Below are positions 1 to 10,940 of a stretch of 64,000 nucleotides of DNA, piece after piece. Positions within the stretch are counted from its first letter, which is position 1, and each line of letters begins with the position of its first letter. This DNA is from Roseovarius sp. S88. Lineage in GTDB: Bacteria > Pseudomonadota > Alphaproteobacteria > Rhodobacterales > Rhodobacteraceae. The stretch is taken from contig NZ_CP146069.1 of assembly GCF_037023735.1 (NCBI RefSeq), positions 3,079,501-3,143,500 of the forward strand, in the 5' to 3' direction. A program made the translations under genes and the position numbers. Under the pieces are notes generated by a model. It was not told where the DNA came from, did not search any database, and worked only from the letters and a program-made list of their open reading frames with translations.

Positions 1-223
1 CCTTCGCGGCCGAGAAATGACCCCGCATGGCCTTTGAAGTCCGCTTTGCCTTGGCCGAGCCGGCACCCAACTGCACAGCGGCATAGCCATGTGCGTCGGG
101 CGTGCGCTGAGCCACGACCTGTAGTTTGTCCAGTTGAAGCACGGTCACAGGAATCTGCTTGCCGTCCTCCATGAAAAGCCGGGTCATGCCGACTTTCTTT
201 GCGATCACACCAGAGCGCAACAT
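1..223 (-). CDS. rplC: Ribosomal protein L3 (N-terminal part, cut by window edge)
   Basis: The reverse strand reads [17 protein letters not shown] from an ATG at 223 and stays open to base 1. This is the conserved start of bacterial L3, which nucleates 50S subunit assembly near the peptidyl-transferase centre. About 74 of roughly 240 residues are in the window. It follows rpsJ by 13 bp, the usual first two genes of the S10 operon. Confidence 0.93.
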   Translation of the reverse strand, partial: MLRSGVIAKKVGMTRLFMEDGKQIPVTVLQLDKLQVVAQRTPDAHGYAAVQLGAGSAKAKRTSKAMRGHFSAAK

Positions 224-236
224 ATCGAAGCCCTCC

Positions 237-551
237 TTAGACCGAGATTTGAACGTCCACACCAGCGGCCAGGTCGAGCTTCATCAGCGCATCGACAGTC
301 TGCGGTGTGGGATCGACGATATCGAGAAGACGCTTATGCGTCCGGATCTCGAACTGGTCGCGGGATTTCTTGTTCACGTGCGGGCCGCGCAGAACAGTGA
401 ATTTCTCAATCTTGTTCGGCAACGGAATCGGTCCGCGCACATCGGCGCCAGTCCGTTTCGCAGTATTGACGATTTCCTGCGTGCTGGCATCCAACACACG
501 ATAATCAAACGCCTTCAGGCGGATGCGGATGTTTTGGCTTTGAACGGCCAT
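237..551 (-). CDS. rpsJ: Ribosomal protein S10 / NusE
   Basis: The 104-residue protein begins [20 protein letters not shown] and contains the S10 signature [20 protein letters not shown], so it is full length. S10 is a 30S head protein and, as NusE, binds NusB and NusG in antitermination. It is the first gene of the S10 operon and lies 109 bp past tuf1. A terminator hairpin sits in that gap, and I could not find a convincing promoter between the hairpin and rpsJ. Its transcription may therefore depend partly on readthrough from the str operon. Confidence 0.97.
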   Translation of the reverse strand: MAVQSQNIRIRLKAFDYRVLDASTQEIVNTAKRTGADVRGPIPLPNKIEKFTVLRGPHVNKKSRDQFEIRTHKRLLDIVDPTPQTVDALMKLDLAAGVDVQISV

Positions 552-619
552 TGTTCTTATCCCTCAAAGGGTTCAAGCGGAGAGGAAGAGAGGCGGGATT
601 GCCGCGCTTCATCGCGCCA

Positions 620-648
620 AAATGAAAGGGTGCGCTTGCACGCACCCC
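620..648 (-). terminator. Rho-independent terminator after tuf1
   Basis: On the minus strand a seven-pair stem (GGGTGCG at 641-647 with CGCACCC at 628-634) and a six-base loop are followed by TTTCATTTT. It lies 13 bp past the tuf1 stop and ahead of rpsJ, and would separate the str operon from the S10 operon. Confidence 0.75.
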
Positions 649-660
649 AATTTGTTTACA

Positions 661-1836
<1,176 letters not shown>

Positions 1837-1858
1837 GATGGCCTCCTGTCTTTGCGGA

Positions 1859-1913
1859 TGGTGGGATAAAATCCCACCCTACGGTGGTGGGTAGGGCGGG
1901 GTTCACCCCGCCA
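1859..1913. repeat. Head-to-head pair of REP-like palindromes between fusA and tuf1
   Basis: There are two related units of 23-24 bp, each beginning GTAGGG and forming a perfect stem. One reads leftward (1859-1882; arms GGTGGGAT and ATCCCACC). The other reads rightward (1891-1913; arms GGCGGGG and CCCCGCC). Eight bases separate them. The inverted pairing resembles REP/BIME elements. It fills most of the 83-bp fusA-tuf1 gap and is absent upstream of tuf2. Confidence 0.7.
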
Positions 1914-1919
1914 CCCGGG

Positions 1920-4037
1920 TTATGCGTATTTCGACTGAATCTCTTCCGAGATATTCGATGGCACCGGTTCGTAATGCGAGAACTGCATGGTGAACTGGGC
2001 GCGGCCCGACGACATCGAACGCAGCGTGTTGATGTAACCGAACATGTTCGCCAGCGGCACGTTTGCGTTGATCGCAATCGCGTTGCCGCGTGGCTCTTGT
2101 CCGGACACCTGACCACGGCGAGATGTCAGGTCACCAATGATGCCACCGGTGTATTCTTCCGGCGTGATCACCTCGACCTTCATGATCGGCTCAAGCAGTT
2201 TCGCGCCCGCCTTTTTCAGGCCTTCGCGCATACCCATACGTCCGGCAATCTCAAACGCCATGACGCTGGAGTCCACATCGTGGAACTTACCGTCGATCAG
2301 AGCAACCTTGAAATCGATCACAGGGAAGCCAGCCAGAGGACCGCTGTCCATAACGCTCTCGATGCCTTTTTCCACACCCGGGATGTATTCCTTAGGCACG
2401 GCACCCCCGACGATGCGGCTCTCGAACGAGTACCCTTCGCCCGCTTCGGTCGGCGTGATGATCATTTTCACCTCGGCGAACTGACCTGATCCACCCGACT
2501 GTTTCTTGTGGGTGTAAGTATGCTCGACCTCATGAGAGATGGTCTCACGATAGGCCACCTGAGGCGCACCGATATTGGCCTCAACCTTGAATTCACGCTT
2601 TAGACGATCCACCAGAATGTCGAGGTGCAGTTCGCCCATGCCTTTCATGATGGTCTGACCGGACTCCAAGTCAGTTTCCACACGGAAGGACGGATCTTCT
2701 GCCGCCAGACGCGCCAGACCCTGAGACATTTTCTCTTGGTCGCCTTTGGTCTTTGGCTCAACCGCGATCTCGATCACCGGATCGGGGAAAGTCATGGTTT
2801 CGAGAACCACTGGATCCTTCTCGTCACAGAGCGTGTCACCGGTTGTGGTGTCTTTCAGACCCGCAAGCGCGATGATGTCGCCGGCAAATGCCTCTTCGAT
2901 CTCTTCACGGTTGTTGGAGTGCATCATCATCATCCGACCAACGCGCTCTTTCTTGCCTTTGGTCGAGTTCAGCATCGAGCCGCCCTTGTTCAGGACGCCC
3001 GAATAGATGCGGGTGAAGGTCAGCGAGCCGACAAACGGGTCGTTCATGATTTTGAAGGCAAGGCCCGAGAACGCCATATTGTCATCTGCCCGGCGGGCAA
3101 TGTTGCGCTCTTCGTTTTCGTCACCTGGCTTAAAGCCCATATAGTCGACCACATCCAGCGGGCTGGGCAGATAGTCAATCACAGCGTTAAGCAGCGGCTG
3201 AACGCCTTTGTTCTTGAAAGCAGAGCCACCCAGAACCGGAACAAAGTCCAGCGCCAGCGTGCCCTTGCGCAGCAGTTTGCGCAGCGTTGGCACGTCAGGC
3301 TCGTTGCCTTCCAGATAGGCCTCCATCGCGTCGTCGTCTTGCTCGACGGCGGCTTCGATCATCTTCTCACGCCACTCGTTGGCCATGTCCTGCAGGCCGT
3401 CGCGAATGGGTGCTTTGACCCAGCTCGCGCCCAGGTCTTCACCCTGCCACAGCCACTCTTCCATGGTCACCAGGTCAACCAGACCTTCCAGATCGCTTTC
3501 AGAGCCAATCGGGATACCGATCGGCACAGGACGCGCACCAGTGCGCTCTTCGATCATCTTCACACAATTGAAGAAGTCGGCACCGATCTTGTCCATCTTG
3601 TTGACGAACACCATCCGCGGAACGTTGTAGCGGTCGGCCTGACGCCACACCGTCTCGGTCTGTGGCTCAACACCCGCATTGCCATCCAGAACACAGACCG
3701 CGCCGTCCAGAACGGCCAGCGAACGTTCAACTTCGATGGTGAAGTCGACGTGGCCGGGGGTGTCGATGATGTTCAGGCGGTGCTTTTCGGAATCGGGCGT
3801 CTGGCCATCTTCCGTGCGCTCCCAGAATGTGGTGGTCGCAGCAGATGTGATGGTGATCCCACGCTCCTGCTCCTGCTCCATCCAGTCCATGGTGGCCGCA
3901 CCATCGTGCACCTCACCAATATTGTGGGATTTGCCGGTGTAGTACAGGATCCGTTCCGAGCAGGTGGTCTTGCCTGCATCGATATGGGCCATAATGCCAA
4001 AGTTGCGGTAACGGTCGAGCGGATAATCGCGTGCCAT
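1920..4037 (-). CDS. fusA: Elongation factor G
   Basis: The 705-residue translational GTPase drives tRNA-mRNA translocation and, with RRF, ribosome recycling. The P-loop is in [12 protein letters not shown] (residues 14-25), with switch II at DTPGHVDF and NKMDK as the G4 motif. Domains II-V follow, and domain IV carries the conserved GGSGQFA segment. The length is normal. The gene is 20 bp downstream of rpsG and precedes tuf1, the standard str operon order. Confidence 0.98.
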   Translation of the reverse strand: MARDYPLDRYRNFGIMAHIDAGKTTCSERILYYTGKSHNIGEVHDGAATMDWMEQEQERGITITSAATTTFWERTEDGQTPDSEKHRLNIIDTPGHVDFTIEVERSLAVLDGAVCVLDGNAGVEPQTETVWRQADRYNVPRMVFVNKMDKIGADFFNCVKMIEERTGARPVPIGIPIGSESDLEGLVDLVTMEEWLWQGEDLGASWVKAPIRDGLQDMANEWREKMIEAAVEQDDDAMEAYLEGNEPDVPTLRKLLRKGTLALDFVPVLGGSAFKNKGVQPLLNAVIDYLPSPLDVVDYMGFKPGDENEERNIARRADDNMAFSGLAFKIMNDPFVGSLTFTRIYSGVLNKGGSMLNSTKGKKERVGRMMMMHSNNREEIEEAFAGDIIALAGLKDTTTGDTLCDEKDPVVLETMTFPDPVIEIAVEPKTKGDQEKMSQGLARLAAEDPSFRVETDLESGQTIMKGMGELHLDILVDRLKREFKVEANIGAPQVAYRETISHEVEHTYTHKKQSGGSGQFAEVKMIITPTEAGEGYSFESRIVGGAVPKEYIPGVEKGIESVMDSGPLAGFPVIDFKVALIDGKFHDVDSSVMAFEIAGRMGMREGLKKAGAKLLEPIMKVEVITPEEYTGGIIGDLTSRRGQVSGQEPRGNAIAINANVPLANMFGYINTLRSMSSGRAQFTMQFSHYEPVPSNISEEIQSKYA

Positions 4038-4057
4038 GGTCTAATGCCTCTAAAGGT

Positions 4058-4540
<483 letters not shown>

Positions 4541-4912
4541 TTACTTAGGACGCTTGGCGCCGTATTTCGAACGACGCTGCTTACGATCTTTGACGCCTTG
4601 GGTATCCAGAACGCCGCGAAGAATGTGGTAGCGAACACCAGGAAGGTCTTTCACCCGGCCACCCCGGATCAGAACCACAGAGTGCTCCTGAAGGTTGTGG
4701 CTTTCACCAGGGATATAGCTGATCACCTCGAACCCATTGGTCAGGCGCACCTTGGCCACTTTCCGCATCGCCGAGTTCGGCTTTTTCGGTGTGGTGGTGT
4801 AGACGCGTGTGCACACGCCACGTTTCTGCGGGCACCCCTGAAGGTGCAGCGACTTGGTGGATCGGACTTTGGGCTGCCGCGGTTTGCGGATCAGCTGTTG
4901 GATCGTTGGCAT
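4541..4912 (-). CDS. rpsL: Ribosomal protein S12
   Basis: The 123-residue S12 ([14 protein letters not shown] start) is part of the 30S decoding centre. The segments [17 protein letters not shown] and [13 protein letters not shown] carry the lysines (KKPNS and the loop after KDLPG) known from streptomycin-resistance work; both are wild type. It is the first gene of the str operon. A promoter is visible 233 bp upstream, so the transcript has a long leader. Confidence 0.98.
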   Translation of the reverse strand: MPTIQQLIRKPRQPKVRSTKSLHLQGCPQKRGVCTRVYTTTPKKPNSAMRKVAKVRLTNGFEVISYIPGESHNLQEHSVVLIRGGRVKDLPGVRYHILRGVLDTQGVKDRKQRRSKYGAKRPK

Positions 4913-5144
4913 AGGGTCTCTTTCCCGTCTCTCAACACATATGTCTGCACAAGAACGACCTCGTGCGGTTTCATCTCATAGCGCTTCACGCGTCCGCAAA
5001 GCGAAAAGGCCGCAATCGTTTCCATTCCGAGGCAAACGACGCGGTGGGCTCCCAGAGGATCGGGGCAACTCAAACGGCCCGGATCTTGTCCACTTAAATT
5101 TTGATTTCGGATTTCGGGGTCACCCCCGGCACCGAGATGAGCGG

Positions 5145-5173
5145 CGTATAGGGGGAGTCGAAGCGGCTGTCAA
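5145..5173 (-). promoter_or_regulatory. Probable sigma-70 promoter of the str operon
   Basis: On the minus strand a consensus TTGACA (5168-5173) is separated by exactly 17 bp from TATACG (5145-5150). It points at rpsL, and the expected start near 5138 gives a leader of about 225 nt. The 4913-5144 stretch contains no gene that I can support. A functional promoter here would let the str operon fire independently of rpoBC, as its relocation requires. Confidence 0.75.
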
Positions 5174-5295
5174 CAGCCGTTGGCGGGATCAACACAGCCT
5201 TTCAAACAAGCTTTTCAGAAGCTTCTTTTGCCTTGCCCGGCGTAATGTCATTTGCCACGGTTGCGTAACTGAAATCCTGAGCAGGACTTTCTTGT

Positions 5296-6120
5296 ATGCG
5301 CGTTATCGGACTTTGCCGGTTTTCCTATCCCGCCATTGGCGGGTTCAAACGCATGCATGACACCGTCGAAGAGCGTGAGGCTTATCTCTATGCGCCTGAG
5401 CGCATGGACCTGCGCTTTCGCCATTTCGAGGCCCTCACCCTGCCGTCTATCGCGGCCCAGAAAGACAAGCGTTTCACGTTTTTGGTCGTCACTGGTGAGC
5501 GTATGCCGAAACGCTATCGGGATCGCCTCAACGACATTTGCGCGTCAGTGCCAGAGGTAAAGTTGGTCACGGCCCCGCCTGCCAAGCATCGCACAGCCAT
5601 GCAAAATGTGATCAAGGCAGAACTAGGAGAAGACCAGACCGAAAGCCTGCAATTCCGGCTTGATGACGATGATGCCGTTGGAACAAATTTCATTCGCGGT
5701 ATCCGTCGCACCGCACGCCTCGTCTGGAAACTGCGTGCCGATTGGCAGAACCTCGTGATTGAGTATTCAAGCGGCTATTCTATAAAATTAACCCCGGATG
5801 GTATTTTGGCAAAAGACATGCAAGGGCAGTTTCTGGCCTGCGGACTAGCCGTCCTGTTTCGTCCACAAGACAAGAAGACGGTGATGAATTTCGCCCATCA
5901 CAAACTGCATCACTCTATGCCCACGATCATTGACCCAACCACACCAATGTACCTGCGCGCCGTGCATGATGACAACGACAGTCGCGCACGCGGCAAGGAT
6001 ACGGGCCTCAAACCTCTGACAGATGAGGACCGCGCCTTTTTCAAAGCTCGGTTCAATGTCGACGAGAAGGCTGTGCAAGCGGCCTTTTCCTCCCTGTCCG
6101 CACTTCGCGATAAAGTGTGA
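5296..6120 (+). CDS. Putative rhamnosyltransferase-like glycosyltransferase
   Basis: The 274-residue protein resembles the 'putative rhamnosyl transferase' family (Pfam Rhamno_transf) common in Rhodobacteraceae: MRVIGLCRFSYPAIGGF start, LPSIAAQKDKRFTFLVVTG, and the acidic FRLDDDDAVGTNFI at about residues 116-129, where a DxD-type nucleotide-sugar or metal site is expected. No signal peptide or membrane segment is seen, so it is likely cytoplasmic and may act on a surface glycan. The acceptor is unknown. It stands alone on the plus strand, and its last 68 bp overlap the 3' end of the convergent transporter gene. Confidence 0.75.
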   Translation: MRVIGLCRFSYPAIGGFKRMHDTVEEREAYLYAPERMDLRFRHFEALTLPSIAAQKDKRFTFLVVTGERMPKRYRDRLNDICASVPEVKLVTAPPAKHRTAMQNVIKAELGEDQTESLQFRLDDDDAVGTNFIRGIRRTARLVWKLRADWQNLVIEYSSGYSIKLTPDGILAKDMQGQFLACGLAVLFRPQDKKTVMNFAHHKLHHSMPTIIDPTTPMYLRAVHDDNDSRARGKDTGLKPLTDEDRAFFKARFNVDEKAVQAAFSSLSALRDKV

Positions 6121-6955
6121 ACAACCCGCTGGCGACCACGATGGCCGCACCCAAAAGTGTTAGTGCGTCAGGCCACTCTCCAAAGACGAGCCATCCCAAA
6201 ACCATAGCCCATAAAAGCCCCGTGTAGCGAAAGGGCGCGATAAACGCGATGTCGCCCACACGCATCACCATGATCGAAAACAACAAACCGCCCATCACAA
6301 AAAGTGCGGCCGTCCCGATGAGCGAAGCCATGCGTAGATCAACAGGCTCCCAAACCACGAAAAGGCTAAGTCCTCCAAAAACAACCAATGTCGCAATCGC
6401 GGTCAGTAGCGTGATGAACACAGATGGGGTCTCTGGCGACAGCTGACGCGCCGCAAGATCGCGGATCGTGACACAGCCCACGGCACAAAGGGCATAGAGC
6501 GAATAGACGTTGAAATCCGCAGCCCCAGGCCGGATGATCAGCAAAACACCAACAAACCCCACCAGAATGGCCAGCATCCTGCGCCACCCTACGGGTTCGC
6601 GCAAAAACACTGCCGCCGCCAGCGTCACGGTCAGCGGCAGCGCCTGCAGAATCGCTGTGACATTGGCAATCGGCATGTTGAAAAGCGCTGTGAGAAAGAA
6701 ATAGACGACACCAAGCTCTGCCAGAGTGCGCAAGCCCACCAGTCCAAAATCACGACGCGGTAGCCGGGTGCGCAGAACACCCAGACGCCATGCAAGCAAA
6801 GCGGTCAGACCTGTCGTCAGAAGACCGCGCAACATCAAGATCTGCGACAACGGCATGTCGCCTGCCAACAATTTCAGCGCGGTGTCGTTGAACGTGAAAC
6901 ACGCCATCGACGCCATCATCAAAAACGCACCGGTCAGGTTGTCAGAACGTGCCAT
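6053..6955 (-). CDS. DMT-superfamily (EamA) membrane transporter
   Basis: The 300-residue, highly hydrophobic protein has about ten membrane segments in two EamA-like halves: MASMACFTFNDTALKLL at the start, LRTLAELGVVYFFLTALFNMPIANVTAI, and VAFI-type helices near the end. DMT proteins export or import small metabolites; the substrate cannot be read from sequence. The C-terminal REVRTGRKRPLAQPSRRH tail is basic and lies in the 68-bp tail-to-tail overlap with the upstream-facing glycosyltransferase gene. Confidence 0.87.
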   Translation of the reverse strand: MARSDNLTGAFLMMASMACFTFNDTALKLLAGDMPLSQILMLRGLLTTGLTALLAWRLGVLRTRLPRRDFGLVGLRTLAELGVVYFFLTALFNMPIANVTAILQALPLTVTLAAAVFLREPVGWRRMLAILVGFVGVLLIIRPGAADFNVYSLYALCAVGCVTIRDLAARQLSPETPSVFITLLTAIATLVVFGGLSLFVVWEPVDLRMASLIGTAALFVMGGLLFSIMVMRVGDIAFIAPFRYTGLLWAMVLGWLVFGEWPDALTLLGAAIVVASGLFTLYREVRTGRKRPLAQPSRRH

Positions 6956-7035
6956 AATTCGGCTCTAGACCTCGGATGACTGTGGCACAAGTCGCCCAAT
7001 GCTTCTTTCTTGTCCAAAATACCCAATAACCGGGG

Positions 7036-7827
7036 TTAAATGACTGCCCCTGGCTTCAAAGTTTCGCGCAGTTCGCCGTGCAAGACAGGGTTCGCCGCCA
7101 AGACACCTGGCAGTTTCGGCGCCTGGTTGTTGAACACGAGGCTTTCGCCGTCCCGATCCGAAATCGCCGCCCCCGCTTCGGTCAGGATCAAAGCACCCGC
7201 CGCAATGTCCCACTCCCACGCGCCGCGCAGGGTCATCATCGCATCAAACCGCCCTTCAGCCACAAGGGCCATACGATAGGCCAAAGATGGGCGAAAGCTG
7301 CGCACCAACCCTGGATGTTCGCCCGCGCGCCAATGTTTACCGTCAAAATTGGGTTTCGCAGCCAGCATGCTGGCCCCATTCAACCTGTTAGAAGCACCGA
7401 CCTTGAGTGGCGTACTGTTCAGAGTTGCACCCATCCCGCGCGCGGCCGCATAGAGCTTGTCCCGCATTGGGAGATAGATCACGCCCGCGACGACCTTCCC
7501 TTGCTCGACCAAAGCAATCGAATGCGCCCAGGTTTTTGATCCTTCGATAAAACTGCGCGTACCATCTATCGGATCAACGATAAACACCCGCTCACGGGTC
7601 AGCCGCGCGCCATCATCCTCGCTTTCTTCGGATAACCAGCCATAGTTCGGGCGCGCTGCGCGCAGCGTATCTTCCAGAACCCGGTTCACCGCCAGATCAG
7701 CCTCGGTCACAGGCCCTGCGCCTTCCGGTTTGTCCCACACCTTGGCGGATGGCCCGGTATATTGCCGCGCCACATCGCCCGCAGCCTGTGCCGCCGCGAT
7801 CAAAAGCTTCAGGTCAGTCACCGGCAA
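7036..7827 (-). CDS. Inositol-monophosphatase-family phosphatase, CysQ-like
   Basis: The 263-residue protein has the lithium-sensitive phosphatase motifs WLSEES (metal-binding Glu), DPIDGTRSF and WEWDIAAG. The best match by eye is CysQ (3'(2'),5'-bisphosphate nucleotidase), which removes PAP during sulfate assimilation; inositol monophosphatase is the alternative. The start is a TTG at 7827 with GAGGG eight bases upstream. A GTG at 7821 is less well placed. It overlaps the 3' end of the PmbA gene by 14 bp, so the two are probably translationally coupled. Confidence 0.85.
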   Translation of the reverse strand: MPVTDLKLLIAAAQAAGDVARQYTGPSAKVWDKPEGAGPVTEADLAVNRVLEDTLRAARPNYGWLSEESEDDGARLTRERVFIVDPIDGTRSFIEGSKTWAHSIALVEQGKVVAGVIYLPMRDKLYAAARGMGATLNSTPLKVGASNRLNGASMLAAKPNFDGKHWRAGEHPGLVRSFRPSLAYRMALVAEGRFDAMMTLRGAWEWDIAAGALILTEAGAAISDRDGESLVFNNQAPKLPGVLAANPVLHGELRETLKPGAVI

Positions 7828-9160
7828 GCGTCATACCCTCAACGAGCAGCGATGGCACCGTGCGGCTCAGCCACATGCGCGCGTCGTTGGCTGGCTGCAT
7901 CCGCATCAGCATGTCCGGCAGACTGCCCGCAATGGTGCATTCATTCACCGGATAGGTGATCTCTCCGTTTTCCACCCAAAACCCCGATGCGCCACGAGAA
8001 TAATCACCCGTGTTGGGATTAATGGTCGAGCCGATCATCGACGTCACCAATAGCCCCGTGCCCATCTCGGCAATCAGGTCTTCGCGGGTCTTGGTGCTTT
8101 GCGTCAAAGCCACATTGCCCACGCTCGGGCTGGGCGGTGACGAGGTGCTGCGCCGCGCGTTGGCAGTGGACGCAAACCCAAGCTTGCGCCCTGTGGCCAA
8201 ATCAAGTGTCCACCCCGTCAGCACACCATCTTCCACGATGTTCCGCGCTGATACAGCAAGCCCTTCGGCATCAAATGGGCGCGACCCGGGAACACGCGGT
8301 CTCAATGGATTTTCGACAAGCGACATACCCTTGGGCAGCACCTGTTCTCCCAGCTTGTTCAAAAGCCAAGACGACCCGCGCGCGACAGTGGATCCATTGC
8401 TGGCCACCAAGAGATGGCCGATGAGCGTGCTGGACACACGTTCATCAAACAGAACCGGATATGCGCCGGTAGGCGGCTTGCGCGCGCCAAGCTGAGCGAC
8501 CGCACGTGTGCCTGCTGTCTGCCCAATATCATCCGCGGCACGCAAATCCATCGCAAAGATGCGGTTGTCCCCATCATAATCACGCTGCATCGACGTGCCT
8601 TCACCGGCAATCGCAACGCAGCTTAACGACGTGCTTGTGCGCGTATATCCCCCAGCAAATCCGTTACTCGCCGCGATGTGCATGTTTTGCGACGAATACC
8701 CGCTGGACGCCGATTGCACTTGGGTCACTCCAGTGACCGCAAAGGCCGAGGCTTCTGCTTCCAGGGCCTGCCCCTGGAGGTCTGCTGGCGCAGGCTCTTC
8801 GGCAGTGTCAGCAAGCTGCAAAGCCGTGGCATCCCAATCCTGAACAATCTGCTCTGGATCAGCCAGGCCGATATGCGGGTCTTCTGGCGCCTCTCGCGCC
8901 ATAGCAACTGCGCGCTCAGCCAGCATGGCAATCGTCGCATCACTTGTATCAGACGCTGAAACGCAGGCCTGTCTTTGGCCAACGAGAACCCGCAGCCCGA
9001 TATCCGTACCTTCTGCGCGCTCGGCCTTTTCCAAGGCCCCTTTGCGCACGGCTATGTCCAGAGACCGCCCTTCAACCGCGATGGCGTCTGCCGCATCCGC
9101 TCCGGCCTTTTTCGCTGCACTCAAAAGCGCGTCGGTCAGGGATTTCAATTCAGACAGCAT
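7814..9160 (-). CDS. pmbA: TldD/PmbA-family metalloprotease homologue
   Basis: The 448-residue protein is PmbA-like: N-terminal ADAADAIAVEGRSLDIAVRKGALEKAERAEGTDIGLRVLVG, and near the C-terminus NTGDYSRGASGFWVENGEITYPVNECTIAG. TldD and PmbA (TldE) form a heterodimeric protease that processes small peptides such as microcin precursors or modified peptides. TldD carries the HExxH zinc site; PmbA, like this protein, lacks it. No tldD lies in the window. The cysQ-like gene follows with a 14-bp overlap. Confidence 0.9.
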   Translation of the reverse strand: MLSELKSLTDALLSAAKKAGADAADAIAVEGRSLDIAVRKGALEKAERAEGTDIGLRVLVGQRQACVSASDTSDATIAMLAERAVAMAREAPEDPHIGLADPEQIVQDWDATALQLADTAEEPAPADLQGQALEAEASAFAVTGVTQVQSASSGYSSQNMHIAASNGFAGGYTRTSTSLSCVAIAGEGTSMQRDYDGDNRIFAMDLRAADDIGQTAGTRAVAQLGARKPPTGAYPVLFDERVSSTLIGHLLVASNGSTVARGSSWLLNKLGEQVLPKGMSLVENPLRPRVPGSRPFDAEGLAVSARNIVEDGVLTGWTLDLATGRKLGFASTANARRSTSSPPSPSVGNVALTQSTKTREDLIAEMGTGLLVTSMIGSTINPNTGDYSRGASGFWVENGEITYPVNECTIAGSLPDMLMRMQPANDARMWLSRTVPSLLVEGMTLAGD

Positions 9161-9194
9161 TCATGTCTCCACTTCGGCCCGCAACAGGTAGACC

Positions 9195-9226
9195 GAGGCC
9201 CGCGGCCTTACAAGACCGCGGGCCTC
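9195..9226. terminator. Strong palindrome between the DUF2125 gene and pmbA
   Basis: An eleven-pair perfect stem (GAGGCCCGCGG at 9195-9205 with its complement at 9216-9226) and a ten-base loop lie in the 99-bp gap. There is no U-tract on either strand, so it may stabilise an mRNA end or act as a weak terminator. Confidence 0.5.
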
Positions 9227-9259
9227 AGATAACCCGTCAAAGCGAAGTGTCAGAGCAGA

Positions 9260-10792
9260 TCAGCGCAAACGCTGACCGTTGGCCAGAACCTGACCGTCAC
9301 TTTTGACTTCGATTGTGGAGTTCAGCGTGTCCTCTCCATCGCCAGGCACAGCGAAGAGACCCATCATCATCCGAGCGCCCATAGCCTGATCCTCGGGCAC
9401 AAAGCCCATGGAAACCAGAGTATCCAGCAGCGCATTGGCGCCCACCAGCTTCAGATCAATCGTCCCGTCGGGTGCCGGCACCCCATCAAAGGTTTCCAGA
9501 TCGCTGTTGTCGAATGTAAAGGCACCACCTCCGGTCAACTCAGCGCCTGCCGCCCGGACGGTCAGGGAATTAAGGCTCAATGAATTCAGTTCGCCAGGCA
9601 TTTCACCTGATGTCTCAACGTTTTCCATTTCCTCTGGGTTTAGGAAGTCAAAAAACAGTTTCGCCTTGCCGGTCATGTCGATGGCAATTGTCGCTGGATC
9701 ACGCGGAAGTTGGCCCGTCGGGTCAAAAATACCCCAAATGAGGTCTGACATTGTGAAGTTGCCCATGGTGAAGCCAAATGCAAAATCCTGTTCCTCTTCA
9801 CCTTTTATAATCGGCATGCCAAACTTGAACCCGGCTTCTTCCAGTGCGAACTCGACCGGGAACGGAATTTCACCGCCTGCCATGGAGACGTTGGTGTCGG
9901 TTGTGGACACGTCATAGATCAGGCCCTTGTCGCTCATCGCCACTTTGATTTGGCCCGTGTTGGAGCTTGTCGTGCCCTGCACATTCTCAGCCCCTTCCGT
10001 GAACTGAAACTCCATGGCGTTTTCGCGATAGGACAGATCCGCATCGACGGCGAACCCGTTCGCCACAGCCTGATGCATCAACGCAGCATCCATTTCGAGC
10101 GGCAACGTGCTTGTCCCGGTGGCATCCATACCTGCTAGACCGCCTTTCAAAACAAGGCGCGCGTCTTCATTTTCAGGGTCTTTGAAATCAATGTTGTAAC
10201 TGACCGGGCCACTGGTCATTTTTTGATCGGCAACACGCAGGTCGCCGACTTTCATAGTTGTCGTACCGACAATATCGGCCACTGTGACATCCATCACACC
10301 CAGATCAATGCTTTGACCCTCGGCCACGATTTCCTTGAACTTCAGAGCAATTTCCGCCGCCGTGTAGTTATATGTGATGTCGTTTGGATCACCCGAGACA
10401 TTCATCACAAGGCCGGTGTTGTTGTAATCCATCGCAATGGTCACAGCCTCGGGTCCATCAACCACAATGTTCAGCGGAATGGACGCCGGGAACTCGACAG
10501 AAACGGTGCCGTCGCCCTTTTCGACAAAATCGATTTCACCCAGTTCTACGCGGATATTCGCGTCTTCCTCGGGGATCTCCATGCTCATCACGATGTTTTT
10601 CACCGAAAGCGTGTCACCCGACAGCGTCTCTTCGGCGGACATAGTGTATCCAGAACCCGCGAAGTAACCTTTCCAGTCAGCCCAGACATCCTGAGCTGTC
10701 ACATCGGCAAATGCTGCCGTTCCGGTCATGAAAAATCCCAAAGCCACCGCCGAAGTACTGCTGCGAAGTGTGGCCTGTCCAAATGAGGTCAT
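9260..10792 (-). CDS. DUF2125 family exported protein
   Basis: The 510-residue protein begins with a signal peptide (hydrophobic SSTSAVALGFFMTGTAAFA, cleavage likely after residue 29) followed by a beta-rich region with repeated acidic turns such as VEFPASIPLNIVVDGPEAV and MDYNNTGLVMNVSGDPNDI. The length and sequence resemble DUF2125 proteins of Rhodobacteraceae, whose function is unknown. It is probably periplasmic or envelope-associated. It is separated by 99 bp and a hairpin from pmbA, so it may be its own unit. Confidence 0.75.
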   Translation of the reverse strand: MTSFGQATLRSSTSAVALGFFMTGTAAFADVTAQDVWADWKGYFAGSGYTMSAEETLSGDTLSVKNIVMSMEIPEEDANIRVELGEIDFVEKGDGTVSVEFPASIPLNIVVDGPEAVTIAMDYNNTGLVMNVSGDPNDITYNYTAAEIALKFKEIVAEGQSIDLGVMDVTVADIVGTTTMKVGDLRVADQKMTSGPVSYNIDFKDPENEDARLVLKGGLAGMDATGTSTLPLEMDAALMHQAVANGFAVDADLSYRENAMEFQFTEGAENVQGTTSSNTGQIKVAMSDKGLIYDVSTTDTNVSMAGGEIPFPVEFALEEAGFKFGMPIIKGEEEQDFAFGFTMGNFTMSDLIWGIFDPTGQLPRDPATIAIDMTGKAKLFFDFLNPEEMENVETSGEMPGELNSLSLNSLTVRAAGAELTGGGAFTFDNSDLETFDGVPAPDGTIDLKLVGANALLDTLVSMGFVPEDQAMGARMMMGLFAVPGDGEDTLNSTIEVKSDGQVLANGQRLR

Positions 10793-10940
10793 GATGAACC
10801 CTTCCGTTTTTAAAAAATCGCCCCTAGCTTCTGTTCAAGCCAAAGGATGGTCAAGGGCTTGTTACGCAAGTCTGGGGCGCTCGATGGGAGTCTTTTTGAC
10901 TTTCTTGTGACCCAGTTTGAAGCGCAAAAGGAACAAATGA

